This document shows, piece after piece, positions 8,946-18,344 of a stretch of DNA of 64,000 nucleotides (position 1 is its first letter; each line of letters begins with the position of its first letter). The stretch lies in assembly GCA_030446715.1 (NCBI GenBank), contig JAUJMU010000001.1, forward strand, positions 161,197 to 225,196, written 5' to 3'. Source of the DNA: Cytophagales bacterium. Its GTDB lineage: Bacteria > Bacteroidota > Bacteroidia > Cytophagales > 172606-1. The notes under the pieces are model-generated. The model was not told the origin of the DNA. It searched no databases and was given only the letters and a program-made list of their open reading frames with translations. A program made the translations under genes and the position numbers.

Positions 8946-9723
8946 ATGTCCAAAGCAAAGCTCAGGTTTAAGCGTAAGCGTTTCACGCCACTGACCAATT
9001 CCCAATGGGAAGTTATTGCAAAAATAGTGGATACGGGCAGAAAGCGGAAACATTCCTTACGGGCGGTAGTCAACGGGTTACTGAAGATTACCCGTACGGG
9101 TACCCAGTGGCGGAATCCGGAGGAGAAGCCCACACTCTATCCGGGCTGGGAAAGCTTGTATTATTACTTTCAGAAATGGCAAAAGCAAGGCGTATGGGGT
9201 GAGACATCAGCTTCACTGGTGCAAAAGGAACAGGAAAGGCAAGGAAGATTACCGGAAGCATCTGCTGCAGCGGTGGATTCCCAAAGTGTAAAAAAAGGGA
9301 GTCTGATCAGCTTGCAAACCGGCATTGACGGCAATAAAAACGTGAATGGCCGCAAACGGCATCTGGCCGTGGACACCCTGGCACTACCCTTAGCCCTGCA
9401 CGTATCGGCTGCCAGTAAACCAGACGGACGAGAGGGCATTGAACTCTTATTGCAGTTAGACAAAGCTTCCTCCCGTCTGGCATTGATCCGGGCTGACCAG
9501 GCTTACAAAGGGGATTTTACCACCTGTGCCGATTACTGTCACTGGCAGGCGGAGATCACCCAAAAGCCCGAAAGCGGGCAAGGATTCGTGCCGCAAACCG
9601 GCAGATGGCAGGTAGAAAGAAGCTTTGCCTGGTTCAATTTCTTCAGAAGACTCAGCCGCGACTTCTCTGGCTTTCATGCAACTAGCCTTTATCGATATCA
9701 TTCTGGCAAGATTACCAAATTAA
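8946..9723 (+). mobile_element. IS5-family-type transposase, C-terminus frameshifted
   Basis: DDE transposase of the IS5 type, starting MSKAKLRFKRKRF at 8946. Catalytic residues are visible as Asp in AAAVDSQSVKKG, Asp in LIRADQAYKG and Glu in QVERSFAWFN. Up to RRLSRDF (about 9663) the frame is intact; after that the expected family ending LAFMQLAFIDIILARLPN is found in the +1 frame and stops at 9721-9723, while the original frame runs on with unrelated residues to 9731. A small deletion at 9660-9668 explains this, so the enzyme is probably inactive. No matching terminal inverted repeats were found at either end. The element is inserted against a DUF5706 gene and beside a second broken gene. 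Confidence 0.75.
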
Positions 9724-9741
9724 ATTCTTAAAAATACTCTT

Positions 9742-10229
9742 ATGCTCCTCCTCCTGCATACGGTTGCCTGCCAGAGCCAAAGCCGGTGCGGTGAGGAACT
9801 GTTTATGGTGACGGAAGGAAGCAGTCTCAGCCTGACGCGTATCACGGCGGGCAATAAGCTGGTATTTGAATACGTCTGCCAGACGAAAACTTCCGCGAAA
9901 CAATTAAAGCCGGCCGGGGCAAAAGAGAAAGCATTCTGTTTGAAGCAGACGCGGGCAATCACGCGTTCTTTCTCGCTGACGAGCAGTTGCAGCGGGCAAA
10001 CGCCAGAATTTCCCGCACCTGTTCCTGTCGGCCGGCCGGTTGGGAACGGCTCAGAGGCACCATCGAAGGCCGGCAGACGGCACCCGGTCAGTGGGAGGTG
10101 AAGATAGATGTGGCGGCGGCAGATGCAGAAGGCCGGGAAGTGATCCGACCCGGAGTTCGGGCCTGTATAAGTTGTAATGCCGCAAAACGGATAAATCTGT
10201 ATGAAAAAGACCGCTCTCCTGATTATTGA
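9742..10229 (+). pseudogene. Frameshifted hypothetical secreted protein
   Basis: Two overlapping frames join into one plausible protein. The first begins MLLLLHTVACQSQSRCGEE, a signal-like start with a cysteine; it runs to LVFEY at about 9873. The second continues as RLPDENFRETIKAG and on to WEVKIDVAAADAEG and stops at 10229. A one-base loss near 9874 would explain the switch. The product is not recognised. The N-terminus is short for a signal peptide, and the transposase ends only 19 bases upstream, so the 5' end may also be lost. It overlaps the start of the next gene by 29 bases. Confidence 0.45.
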
Positions 10230-10737
10230 CATGCAGGTGGGAGCTGCCCGCTGGGACGCACCGCCGTTTTTTGGCATGGACGATCTGATTGGGAGACTGA
10301 AAAGACTGATCCAAAAGGCACCAACAGCTGGCGTACCGGTTTTTTATGCCCAGCACCACAACCCAAACGGATTTCCGGCCTATGGCAGCCCCGACTGGCA
10401 ACTGATTACCGAAACCGGCCCTCAGGTTGGCGAAGTGGTTATCCATAAATCCACGCCGGATGTATTTCTGAATACTTCCCTGCACGAACAGCTTCAGGCC
10501 GGCGGAACAGAGCGGCTGGTGATCGGAGGCATCCAAACGGCCGGCTGTGTGGATACTACCTGCCGCCGGGCATTTAGCCTTGGTTACGAAGTAGTTCTGG
10601 TAGAAGACGGTCACACGACTTTCGACTCTCCCCAACTGGCGGCGCGTCAGATTATCGCACATCACAACCATGTGATCTCAAACTGGTTCGGCAAAGTGAT
10701 TCCGGCTGAAGAGATCAGCTTTCGGGCAGCGGAATAG
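10201..10737 (+). CDS. Cysteine hydrolase, isochorismatase family
   Basis: A 178-residue cytoplasmic hydrolase of the isochorismatase/nicotinamidase fold. The expected catalytic triad is present: Asp10 in LLIIDMQ, Lys83 in IHKSTPD and Cys116 in GIQTAGCVDTT, the last preceded by the usual non-proline cis-peptide region. Substrate cannot be told from sequence; relatives act on isochorismate, nicotinamide, N-carbamoyl compounds or peroxyureidoacrylate. It starts inside the 3' end of a broken gene and appears intact itself. No downstream partner gene is present. Confidence 0.88.
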   Translation: MKKTALLIIDMQVGAARWDAPPFFGMDDLIGRLKRLIQKAPTAGVPVFYAQHHNPNGFPAYGSPDWQLITETGPQVGEVVIHKSTPDVFLNTSLHEQLQAGGTERLVIGGIQTAGCVDTTCRRAFSLGYEVVLVEDGHTTFDSPQLAARQIIAHHNHVISNWFGKVIPAEEISFRAAE

Positions 10738-10829
10738 AAGGCGGCGGGCAGAGATTTTCAATAACCCCGTTACTGAACAGTCAGCCACCGGCTGTCCTTT
10801 GTCTTTTTCCGGGCCTTGGCCAGAACTTC

Positions 10830-11076
10830 TTATTTTTTTCCGGCAGAACGCCCCCGGAGGCACCATAAACACACTGGCGTTGAGCAGCAGCGCCGTACCC
10901 AGCTGGTTGCGGATAATGGGATCGCGGCGGGTACGGATGGATTCGGAGAGGGAAAAGTTAAAAGGCGTACGCACACCGGCTTCCAGACCAAACCACAGAA
11001 AATCATAGATATCCCGTTCGTAATTGATCAGAAACCGCGCCTTGGTCCGCTGGAGGTACTGCAGGGATAACTGCAC
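10830..11076 (-). pseudogene. Fragment of an outer membrane protein
   Basis: An open stretch reading QLSLQYLQRTKARFLINY, then DIYDFLWFGLEAGVRTPF and ending near FMVPPGAF looks like the C-terminal strands of a Bacteroidota outer membrane protein (similar to DUF6268-type proteins). No start codon, signal peptide or upstream strands are present; upstream is a hairpin repeat (11088-11255). The frame continues past the likely natural end into the cysteine hydrolase region. It is best read as a decayed gene end. The family assignment is tentative. Confidence 0.4.
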
Positions 11077-11087
11077 AATAACCGGAC

Positions 11088-11255
11088 CCCGATGGCGCGA
11101 AGCTCTGCTTCGTGCTTCTCATTTTCAAACCTCCGGTTTGTTGAAAGACAGTTCTTTTGTGCTTACTTGATATGTGCTCATAAATTGCCGCCGGACTGCA
11201 CAGCCGCCGGAGGCGGGGAGGGTGAAAGCACGAAACAGAGCTTCGCGCCATCGGG
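11088..11255. repeat. Hairpin repeat family A, inverted pair
   Basis: Two 27-base arms (11091-11117 and 11226-11252) are inverted copies with one mismatch. Each contains the small hairpin CGAAGC-n3-GCTTCG or a variant. The left arm is followed by a second hairpin, CAAACCTCCGGTTTG. Single copies of the same family occur at 27206, 34641, 38752 and 40305. Confidence 0.8.
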
Positions 11256-11341
11256 TTATATGGCTGTATGATTAATTTATGATTTACAGCCATATACCAC
11301 GTCGTAAATACGCATCATCGGTTTCATTTTGGTATTAAAGC

Positions 11342-11370
11342 AAAAAACCCGGGCCTTCCAGCCCGGGTTT
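11342..11370 (-). terminator. Terminator of the giant subtilase gene
   Basis: A 9-bp GC-rich stem AACCCGGGC / GCCCGGGTT with a six-base loop, followed on the minus strand by a T-run. It lies 22 bases past the stop of the gene at 11392-16743. Confidence 0.85.
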
Positions 11371-11391
11371 TCAAATCAAATGATACTGAAA

Positions 11392-14300
11392 TTACTTCTT
11401 CAGGACCAGTTTCAGGGTATGTACATTGCCTTCCGAAATGAATCTGCCTACGTACACGCCGCTCGACAGGCTGCTGCCGTCCATTTCGAGGCGCAGCAGT
11501 TTACCGCTTTCCACGTAGCCGGCAAACAGACGCTTCACCGTCACGCCCTGGGGCGAGCTTACTTCGTAAGTGGCGTAGCCGGATGATTCGGGTACGATGT
11601 CAATGGTAACGCTCCGGCTGAACGGGTTGGGCCAGGCATTGACCTGCGCACCGGATACGGCTTCGCGGTCTTCAGCCGATACTCTGGCAGCAGCTGTACC
11701 GCAGGCACCCAGCGTAGCACCCTTCCTCAGCAGGTTGGCTACCCTACCCGGCGCAACGCACTGAGCGATGTCCTTGTTGCAAACCAGAACTTTCAGGTTA
11801 TACGGGTTGTTGCCACAACGCACATTCACTACTCTTACGGTCACGCTGGCTGTACTGCTGATGCAGCCAGCTGCATCCGTAACCGTAACCGTGTAGGTGG
11901 TTGTGGTCTGCGGGCTCACCGCCGTAGTGGCCGTGGTGGCTCCGTTGCTCCACAGATAGGTATAAGGTTCCTTACCGGAAGTAACGGACCCCGTAAGCGT
12001 GGCAGTAGCCTCGGGTTCGTAGCCAAAGTACACAGTGCTCTTGTCGGTGGTTGCCGCGGCAACGGGCAGCGGGTTAACGGTGACCATTACCTGGTCTGTG
12101 CTTGAGCAACGGGTAACCGCATCGGCAACCGTAAGCGCGTAGGTTACGGTTCTTACGCGGTTTGTGGCATTGATCAGGTTAACAGTCGGATTTGCTGCTT
12201 TTGGATCTGACAAGCCCTCCACCGGTGACCAGCTGTATTCCAGTCCATCCTCTGCGGCACTGCCGAGTACAGCAGACTGACCTGAGCAGATCGTCCGGGC
12301 GGGGCCGGCCACTGCTACCGGCGGTGGAGCCACCGTTACGTCTACCTTCTTCCGGACTGCCGTGGCACAACCGGCAGCCTTCACTTTCCAGTTGTAGAGG
12401 AAGTAGTAGAAGGCACTCTGGCCCTGGGCACCCTGGTTATTACCCGTAATGGACATTACACCGTCCAGCTTGTATGGGAATGTCACTGCGCCGTTGCTGT
12501 TGTTGCGGTATGCCTGTACACCACCACTGAAAGCAGACACCTGAAAGCCGTAATTCTTGCCGGCCTTTGGCACCAGAAGGTCAATGTCGTACTCTCTTAC
12601 CCCGGCAGTCACCGGTATGACGCGGGAAGCGATAATGGAGTTGCTGGAGTCCTTATCCACAATGATCACCGTCATAGTGCCGGTTCCGGTCACATTAATG
12701 GTCGCTTTTTCCAGCACGAAGGGCACCTCAGCGTCAAAGTACATCCGGCCCCCGGTGAAGGCAGAAAAGCTGCCATCAGTGGTCGCACTGGGTGCACTAA
12801 GGGTACCGTTCCGGTCATTGAGCCCTACGTAGTAACTGGCAGAGGCTGACAATACCGGTGTGTTGAAGGAAGGGCCGGTTGCCAGCAGTTTACCACCTGC
12901 GGAGGCATCGTACCAGTAAATTGCCCCGGATGAACTGGTGGCCTTCAGCGTGGTGCTCCCGGAAGCACTACAGATTACGGCATCACTTACCATCAGGTCC
13001 TCAGTGACCTGAGTAACGGCTACCTGAGCAGCAGTCACCTTGCCACATGCCTCATTGAGATATTCCACCGAGTAGTTCCCGGTTTCGGTGGCCGGATACG
13101 AAGCCAGATTGGCACCCGCAATGGCCACCCCGTCCCTGAACCATTGGTAGGCAATATTCTCTGTTACGTCAGACGACGCCAGTAATAAGGTGCTTACCGG
13201 TTGACCGGCACAAAACTCGGTAGAAGAAGCAGCGGTTATCACGTACCACGACGGCAACCGGTTTATCTTCACGTTCACCGGTGCAGAAGTCTTGCTGCAG
13301 CCGTTGCCATTGGTCACCTGCAAAGTGTAGTTGCCAGCCACCGTAGCCGTCAGGCTGGCACTGGTAGCATTTGCAATAGCGGTACCGTTCAGGAACCACT
13401 GATAGGTCATGCCCTCGCCGCTGCCGGCACCGTTCAACACCACACTCTGGCCGAGGCACAGGTTGGTGGGGCCGGCCGGGGTAATTACTGCCGTAGCTTC
13501 AGGAGCATCAACTGCCTCTACAGCTACGCGGGAGCTGGGACAGCCCAATGCCTTCAGCTGGATATCATACAGGTAATAATAAGCTGCTACACCGGCAGAA
13601 GAAGAGGTGATGGACATTACCCCCGGTACAGTATAGGGATACGCATTCGGACTTGCTATCCCCGCATTGTTCCGGTAAATGGTAGCACCCTCGCCGTATT
13701 CAATGCCTATCTGATAATTGCCCGGAGCCGGTACGGCCAGGTTCAGGTCGTACACTGCTCCCTGATCATTGGGGTCATTGGTCTGGGAACCGGGGCCGGG
13801 TACAGTACGGGTGGCAGTAACGTCAAGCGTAACGCTGGAAACCGGGTTTCCGGTGAGGGTTGATACCGTAAAGGTGATGGTTCCGGAGTTGCCAATGTAT
13901 AGTCTTGCCTTCTCAAATACAAATGGTACCTGAGCCGTAAAGTTCACAGTCGGTCCGAACTGATTATATCCACCGCCACTGCCGGTAAACTCTTTGCTGC
14001 TAAGGCCTGCTTTGGCATTCAGTTCATTCAAAGCTCCGTAGTACGTATTATCAGTTGGCCTGACTGTGGTACTGGTGTTGTTACCGGCAGTAATCAGTTC
14101 GCCTCCTTCCGCTGCATCATACCAGAAAATGGTGCCGTTCCCCTGCCCTTTCAGGACCACCGGACCATTTCCGCAAACAGTGGCGGCCAACTCCGTCGGA
14201 GGAGCAGTGACGCCGCTCACCGAACGTTGGTCGGTCCGCTGGTTGTTGGCTTGATTGGCATCGCCGTCCAGGGAAACGCTGCTGGTAAATGTATAGGTTT

Positions 14301-16743
14301 CTCCGGCAAGTGCTTCGAAAGCGCCGGGTATTTTTACTATGGCTTCGCTCAGGGCCGGCAGCACGCGGGTGTAAGTAGCTGATAAAGTAGCCACTACCTG
14401 GCCATTGCTCCGTGAAACAACTACCTGTACAGGAATATTGCCCTGGGCAGACGTGCCAAAGTTGCGCAGCGTTACAGCTATGCCCCCCTGATCCGCATTG
14501 GCGCAGATGCCGTTATCCGGAGATACCAGGCCAGTAATGCCCACGTCATTGCCGGGCAGTTCAAACCGTATGAGGTAATCCTGCGTTTCGCCTTTGCCGT
14601 AAGTGCCGCAGGCAGCCACTTCCGATGGGTCGCTTGTCTCAACGAGTACCACCCGCAGTCGCGCAATTTTACCGGGCTCAACGGTAGAAGGCACATTCAC
14701 CGTAGTGTTGAAATCACCGGTACCACTGATTACATCCGAAAGGGCTACTTCTTCGTCAGCGTCGTCAAAATCATTATCGGCATTCCAGTCGATAAATACC
14801 TTGGCAATCTTATTGTTGTCAATTCCGCAGGTACCCAGCGAAAGCGACAGGGGGAGTGACTGTCCGATTTGCACACCGGTAGTGAATGAGGTGAAATCAG
14901 AATAGGAAGTGCAGCCCGCAGCGGGAGTATTGCTGATGGTGCCGAAAGAGAAACTATTAATCCGGGAGTCAGCATCGGAAGTGGCGGAGGAAGCACAAAC
15001 TGCCTTGCCGCCGATGCCGCTGGCAATGATCGAATACGCCTGCGGGCCGCGGGCCAGAGTCCCTTTGTGGCTCACCGTGATCGTATACGTTTCACCCGGT
15101 ACGGCATTGGCTAACAGTACCTGCTCTACGTTGTCACGGATATTGTCACCCATCGTAGCCGCAGAAGCGGGGCTTGCCGGGTTCAGTACCCAGGGCAGAA
15201 AGGAGTCAGTTCCTTTGGATACGCGCACGTCAAGATCGTTGACCAGTTTGATCGTCCGGTCGTTGAGGGCAGCAGAGGCCGTCCCTTCAGGGTCAGTCCA
15301 GGAGATGGTGACTACCAGCGGACCGGCACCGGAAGCCGTTACCTGTATGGTTTCCGTTGCACCCTGGGCCAGCGTCTTTTCTTCCAGCAGATTTGTACCG
15401 GCGTTATTGGAAATCACCTGCGCGGCGCGGGAAGTGTTCACCAGACCCCAGCCGTAAATGTAATCCGGTCCGGGAGAGACACCGGCTTCGTCGGCTGAGT
15501 GGATCGCCAGACCTTTCAGCGTGGCGGCCCGCATAAACTTGCCCCCGTTCAGGTCAGAGTAGTGCTCCTGAAGCAGGAACAGGGAACCCGAAACGTTGGG
15601 CGCAGACATAGAGGTACCACCAAATACGGCATAAGCATCATCGGCGGTGGCGATGGATGACAGCAGCCCTGCCCCATTACCCACTACGTCGGGCTTGATG
15701 CGGCCGTCGTCGGTAGGCCCCCAGGAGCTGAAGCTGGAAATCTTCACGTCGGAGGGTTGCTGATAGCTGCCGGGAATGGGCTGCACCGCGCCTACCGTCA
15801 GGATGTTTTTGGCATTACCGTACGTGGAAATAATATCGTAGCCGTCGTTGTTACTGATGCCGGCGGGGCGGGGGCCGGCCGGAACCATTATACCCTGCCC
15901 GTTGAAGCGGGAATAGGGCTGCCCCACGGCCGGACCATTTTGGCTACGGTTGTTACCTGAAGCCTTGGCAATCAGGTGGTAAGGGTTGGTATAGGCAATC
16001 AGATCCCAGTCGCGGGACTGGTCGCTGTATTGTCCGAATTTAAAATCTTCATTTTCGCCCGGGGCACCCCAGAACTCCCAGGTAGTGCCGTTCAACCGCC
16101 AGCCGGCAATGCTGCCGTAGGAGTGGTTGGAAATCAGCAGCCCGCCGGACGCAGCGGCCATCTCGGGTGTATCCGCATTAAAATCCCACGACTGGATGTT
16201 GGCCGCTTTGTGCGACATCCCTTTCGCCAGCGGATTTACGCCGGTAGCGATCATCGTACCAGCTACGTGCGTGGCGTGGTCACTCAGGGTCGTGCTGCCA
16301 TCACGGTTTACGGTGCGGCCGGCAAGTTCCTGGTGCGTACCGCGAAGGGCGCCACCGTCCCAGATGCCGAGCTTACCGGCAAGTGCGTGGCTGGAACCAT
16401 CCAGGTTCAGGCCAAGTATGCCACCGGTCCAGAGTTCATTGGTCCGGATGGTAGCCGCCGCCCGGGTGTTGTTGTCAGTAATATAGTATTCCGGCAGTCC
16501 TCTTTCGTTAACGCCCTGCAGGGAAATCACCGTGCCGTCTGGGAGCACCTGGTCCACAGTCCAGTTTTTCTCTTTGGCCAGCTTCAGCGCTTTTTCGCGT
16601 TTTTCTTTGTATTTGATGCGGAGATCATCCGTTACCTGCTGTTTGTTTTTACCGCCGTTGCCGGGGGGTAGTTGCTGGGCGTGGCTCGTGATGCCTCCCG
16701 CCCAGCAGGAGAAGGCAATCGCCAGTAGTAGGACTTTTTTCAT
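11392..16743 (-). CDS. Giant secreted S8 peptidase with Ig-like repeats and T9SS sorting domain
   Basis: A 1783-residue exported protein. Order: signal peptide (MKKVLLLAIAFSCWAGG...SHAQ), subtilisin domain with Asp129 in GIWDGG, His156 in SDHATHVAG and Ser in GGTSMSAPN near residue 380, a beta-sandwich of the proprotein-convertase/pre-peptidase type, a GEVED-like domain (FIDWNADNDFDDADEE), a CARDB-like region, then several Ig-like and PKD-like repeats and two similar jelly-roll-like segments (each ending in a VMSIT...YYFLY pattern). The last ~80 residues (WPNPFSRSVTIDI to LKLVLKK) are a type IX sorting domain. It is a single-gene unit with a clean terminator. Likely a cell-surface or released protease; the target is unknown. 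Confidence 0.92.
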   Translation of the reverse strand: MKKVLLLAIAFSCWAGGITSHAQQLPPGNGGKNKQQVTDDLRIKYKEKREKALKLAKEKNWTVDQVLPDGTVISLQGVNERGLPEYYITDNNTRAAATIRTNELWTGGILGLNLDGSSHALAGKLGIWDGGALRGTHQELAGRTVNRDGSTTLSDHATHVAGTMIATGVNPLAKGMSHKAANIQSWDFNADTPEMAAASGGLLISNHSYGSIAGWRLNGTTWEFWGAPGENEDFKFGQYSDQSRDWDLIAYTNPYHLIAKASGNNRSQNGPAVGQPYSRFNGQGIMVPAGPRPAGISNNDGYDIISTYGNAKNILTVGAVQPIPGSYQQPSDVKISSFSSWGPTDDGRIKPDVVGNGAGLLSSIATADDAYAVFGGTSMSAPNVSGSLFLLQEHYSDLNGGKFMRAATLKGLAIHSADEAGVSPGPDYIYGWGLVNTSRAAQVISNNAGTNLLEEKTLAQGATETIQVTASGAGPLVVTISWTDPEGTASAALNDRTIKLVNDLDVRVSKGTDSFLPWVLNPASPASAATMGDNIRDNVEQVLLANAVPGETYTITVSHKGTLARGPQAYSIIASGIGGKAVCASSATSDADSRINSFSFGTISNTPAAGCTSYSDFTSFTTGVQIGQSLPLSLSLGTCGIDNNKIAKVFIDWNADNDFDDADEEVALSDVISGTGDFNTTVNVPSTVEPGKIARLRVVLVETSDPSEVAACGTYGKGETQDYLIRFELPGNDVGITGLVSPDNGICANADQGGIAVTLRNFGTSAQGNIPVQVVVSRSNGQVVATLSATYTRVLPALSEAIVKIPGAFEALAGETYTFTSSVSLDGDANQANNQRTDQRSVSGVTAPPTELAATVCGNGPVVLKGQGNGTIFWYDAAEGGELITAGNNTSTTVRPTDNTYYGALNELNAKAGLSSKEFTGSGGGYNQFGPTVNFTAQVPFVFEKARLYIGNSGTITFTVSTLTGNPVSSVTLDVTATRTVPGPGSQTNDPNDQGAVYDLNLAVPAPGNYQIGIEYGEGATIYRNNAGIASPNAYPYTVPGVMSITSSSAGVAAYYYLYDIQLKALGCPSSRVAVEAVDAPEATAVITPAGPTNLCLGQSVVLNGAGSGEGMTYQWFLNGTAIANATSASLTATVAGNYTLQVTNGNGCSKTSAPVNVKINRLPSWYVITAASSTEFCAGQPVSTLLLASSDVTENIAYQWFRDGVAIAGANLASYPATETGNYSVEYLNEACGKVTAAQVAVTQVTEDLMVSDAVICSASGSTTLKATSSSGAIYWYDASAGGKLLATGPSFNTPVLSASASYYVGLNDRNGTLSAPSATTDGSFSAFTGGRMYFDAEVPFVLEKATINVTGTGTMTVIIVDKDSSNSIIASRVIPVTAGVREYDIDLLVPKAGKNYGFQVSAFSGGVQAYRNNSNGAVTFPYKLDGVMSITGNNQGAQGQSAFYYFLYNWKVKAAGCATAVRKKVDVTVAPPPVAVAGPARTICSGQSAVLGSAAEDGLEYSWSPVEGLSDPKAANPTVNLINATNRVRTVTYALTVADAVTRCSSTDQVMVTVNPLPVAAATTDKSTVYFGYEPEATATLTGSVTSGKEPYTYLWSNGATTATTAVSPQTTTTYTVTVTDAAGCISSTASVTVRVVNVRCGNNPYNLKVLVCNKDIAQCVAPGRVANLLRKGATLGACGTAAARVSAEDREAVSGAQVNAWPNPFSRSVTIDIVPESSGYATYEVSSPQGVTVKRLFAGYVESGKLLRLEMDGSSLSSGVYVGRFISEGNVHTLKLVLKK

Positions 16744-17086
16744 GAAAGGATGGATTAGGAATTGGATTGGCTATCAGGAATAAAAAGGCAAAGCAGTATC
16801 AGCTTACTTCCCGCCGGAAGGCAAAAAGGCAGGTAAGGGAACAAAAAGGATAAATAAACAGGGATTAAACACGACGCACTTCAAGAGAGTGAGTACGTCC
16901 GGGATGATTCTTCATCTGATGAGGATCCATCTTAGAATTAAACGGCAGTAGTATTTATTTAATCATGCGAAAGGATTAGATGCAGCCTGAATGAAAACCT
17001 CAACCAAATAGTATTCGGCACTTATCATCGTTTATCAAATTTAAGAAAGTAGGGTAATATAAAAAGGAGATTTCCTTGGTTGTTTG
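16744..17086. other. Upstream region of the giant subtilase gene
   Basis: This AT-richer stretch should hold the minus-strand promoter. On the minus strand TAAATTTG (17043-17036) matches TAnnTTTG exactly but is about 290 bases from the start and lacks a clear TTTG partner, so its role is uncertain. No coding potential was seen. Confidence 0.35.
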
Positions 17087-17129
17087 AAAAAAAAGCACAT
17101 CCGGTTTCCAGATGTACTGGAAACCGGAT
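17087..17129 (-). terminator. Terminator of the mla operon
   Basis: A perfect 13-bp stem (17099-17111 with 17117-17129) with a five-base loop, followed on the minus strand by GTGC and eight T. It lies 90 bases after the MlaD stop. Confidence 0.85.
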
Positions 17130-17221
17130 AAAAAATCTAGCCAAAGTCCAACAAAAATCAGGACGATTTTCATGCTTCTGTGAACCTGTATTCTTAAAAA
17201 ATTGCTGCTACTGGTTAAAAA

Positions 17222-18268
17222 TCAGCGTTTTTCCTCAATCTTTTTCACATCTGAGTGAATGTATATGTGCGTGGTATCACCCCGGTTTCCGTGGGCAGCT
17301 TCCGCGGCCCGGTCCTTCTTGCGGCCACCGGTCAGGAAGTTGAAGAACCAGCTCCGGTTCACTTTCTCGGTGGTACGGCCGAGGCTCTCGGCGGTGTACC
17401 TTACACGCAGCAGGGTTTCATCCACGTTGTCGGCCAGCAGGGTATCGGTAAGCAGGCGGCCAACGGTTCCCTGCCGGTTGTTGAGCTTGTGGCTGAAGTC
17501 TTCCAGTTCCCGGGCCACCCTTGCGGCCTTGTTGCCCGATGTCTGCAGGGTATCCATCAGTTGCGTAAAGTTAGTGGCCAGCTGGTCATCCATCACGAGG
17601 CGGCCCAGCGTGCCCTGTCCGCTCCGGATGCGGTTGCTCATGTGAGTAAAATCGCGGGTCAGGCCGGCTGCCGACTGCCCGGTCTGTTCCAGGCTGGTCA
17701 TCACCCGGGTGAACCGCTGGCCCATGCTGGTATCCGAAAGCAGCCTGCCCGCAACGCCCCGGCCGTTGCGCATGATCTGGCTGAGTTCGGCAAGGTTGGT
17801 CACCAGTTGCTCGGCCTTCTGGCCGGTATTGGTCAGGGTAGCCATCAGGGTTTCAATTTCTACCGGCTCTGCAGTGGCAATCTGGTCGTTGTCGGCGATG
17901 CCGGCTGTAGAGGCTCCGCCGCCTGATATTGTTACCACCTTATCGCCCATGATGCCTTCCGAACCAATGCTGGCTATGGCGTCTTTTTTGATGAACTGCG
18001 CGGCATCCTCTTCAATGAGCAAAGTCACTTTCACGGCCGTATCGTTGAGCAGCGTGACTTGCTGCACCGTGCCTACGTTGATGCCAGAGAACCGTACACT
18101 GTTCCCCTGCTGGAGCCCGCTTACATTGTTGAATACAGCGTGAACGCGGGTGCGGGCACCGAACAGGTTTTGCCGGGCACCGATAAAATAAATGCCTGCA
18201 ATCATTATCATTAATCCGGCGGTTACAAATACGCCCACCTTTATCGTATGTTGAGTCTGTTTGTCCAT
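17222..18268 (-). CDS. mlaD: MCE-family (MlaD-like) lipid-transport protein
   Basis: Substrate-binding component of an MCE lipid transporter, anchored in the inner membrane with its bulk in the periplasm. It has one N-terminal membrane helix (about residues 10-28, VGVFVTAGLMIMIAGIYF), then an MCE domain starting near VHAVFNNVSGLQQGNSVRF and ending about residue 120. A long helical region with repeated GRGVAGRLLSDTSMG, GQGTLGRLVMDDQLA and RQGTVGRLLTDTLLA units follows; this glycine-arginine-leucine repeat is typical of MCE tails. Third gene in the order permease, ATPase, MCE. Assignment to the retention of outer membrane lipid asymmetry is by analogy. Confidence 0.9.
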   Translation of the reverse strand: MDKQTQHTIKVGVFVTAGLMIMIAGIYFIGARQNLFGARTRVHAVFNNVSGLQQGNSVRFSGINVGTVQQVTLLNDTAVKVTLLIEEDAAQFIKKDAIASIGSEGIMGDKVVTISGGGASTAGIADNDQIATAEPVEIETLMATLTNTGQKAEQLVTNLAELSQIMRNGRGVAGRLLSDTSMGQRFTRVMTSLEQTGQSAAGLTRDFTHMSNRIRSGQGTLGRLVMDDQLATNFTQLMDTLQTSGNKAARVARELEDFSHKLNNRQGTVGRLLTDTLLADNVDETLLRVRYTAESLGRTTEKVNRSWFFNFLTGGRKKDRAAEAAHGNRGDTTHIYIHSDVKKIEEKR

Positions 18269-18344
18269 TTTTTTAAGATTTTAGATGTGAGACCGGAGAT
18301 GTGAGGCGGGAGAAGTCGCCTGAACGTTGCGTCTCCTGTCTGTT

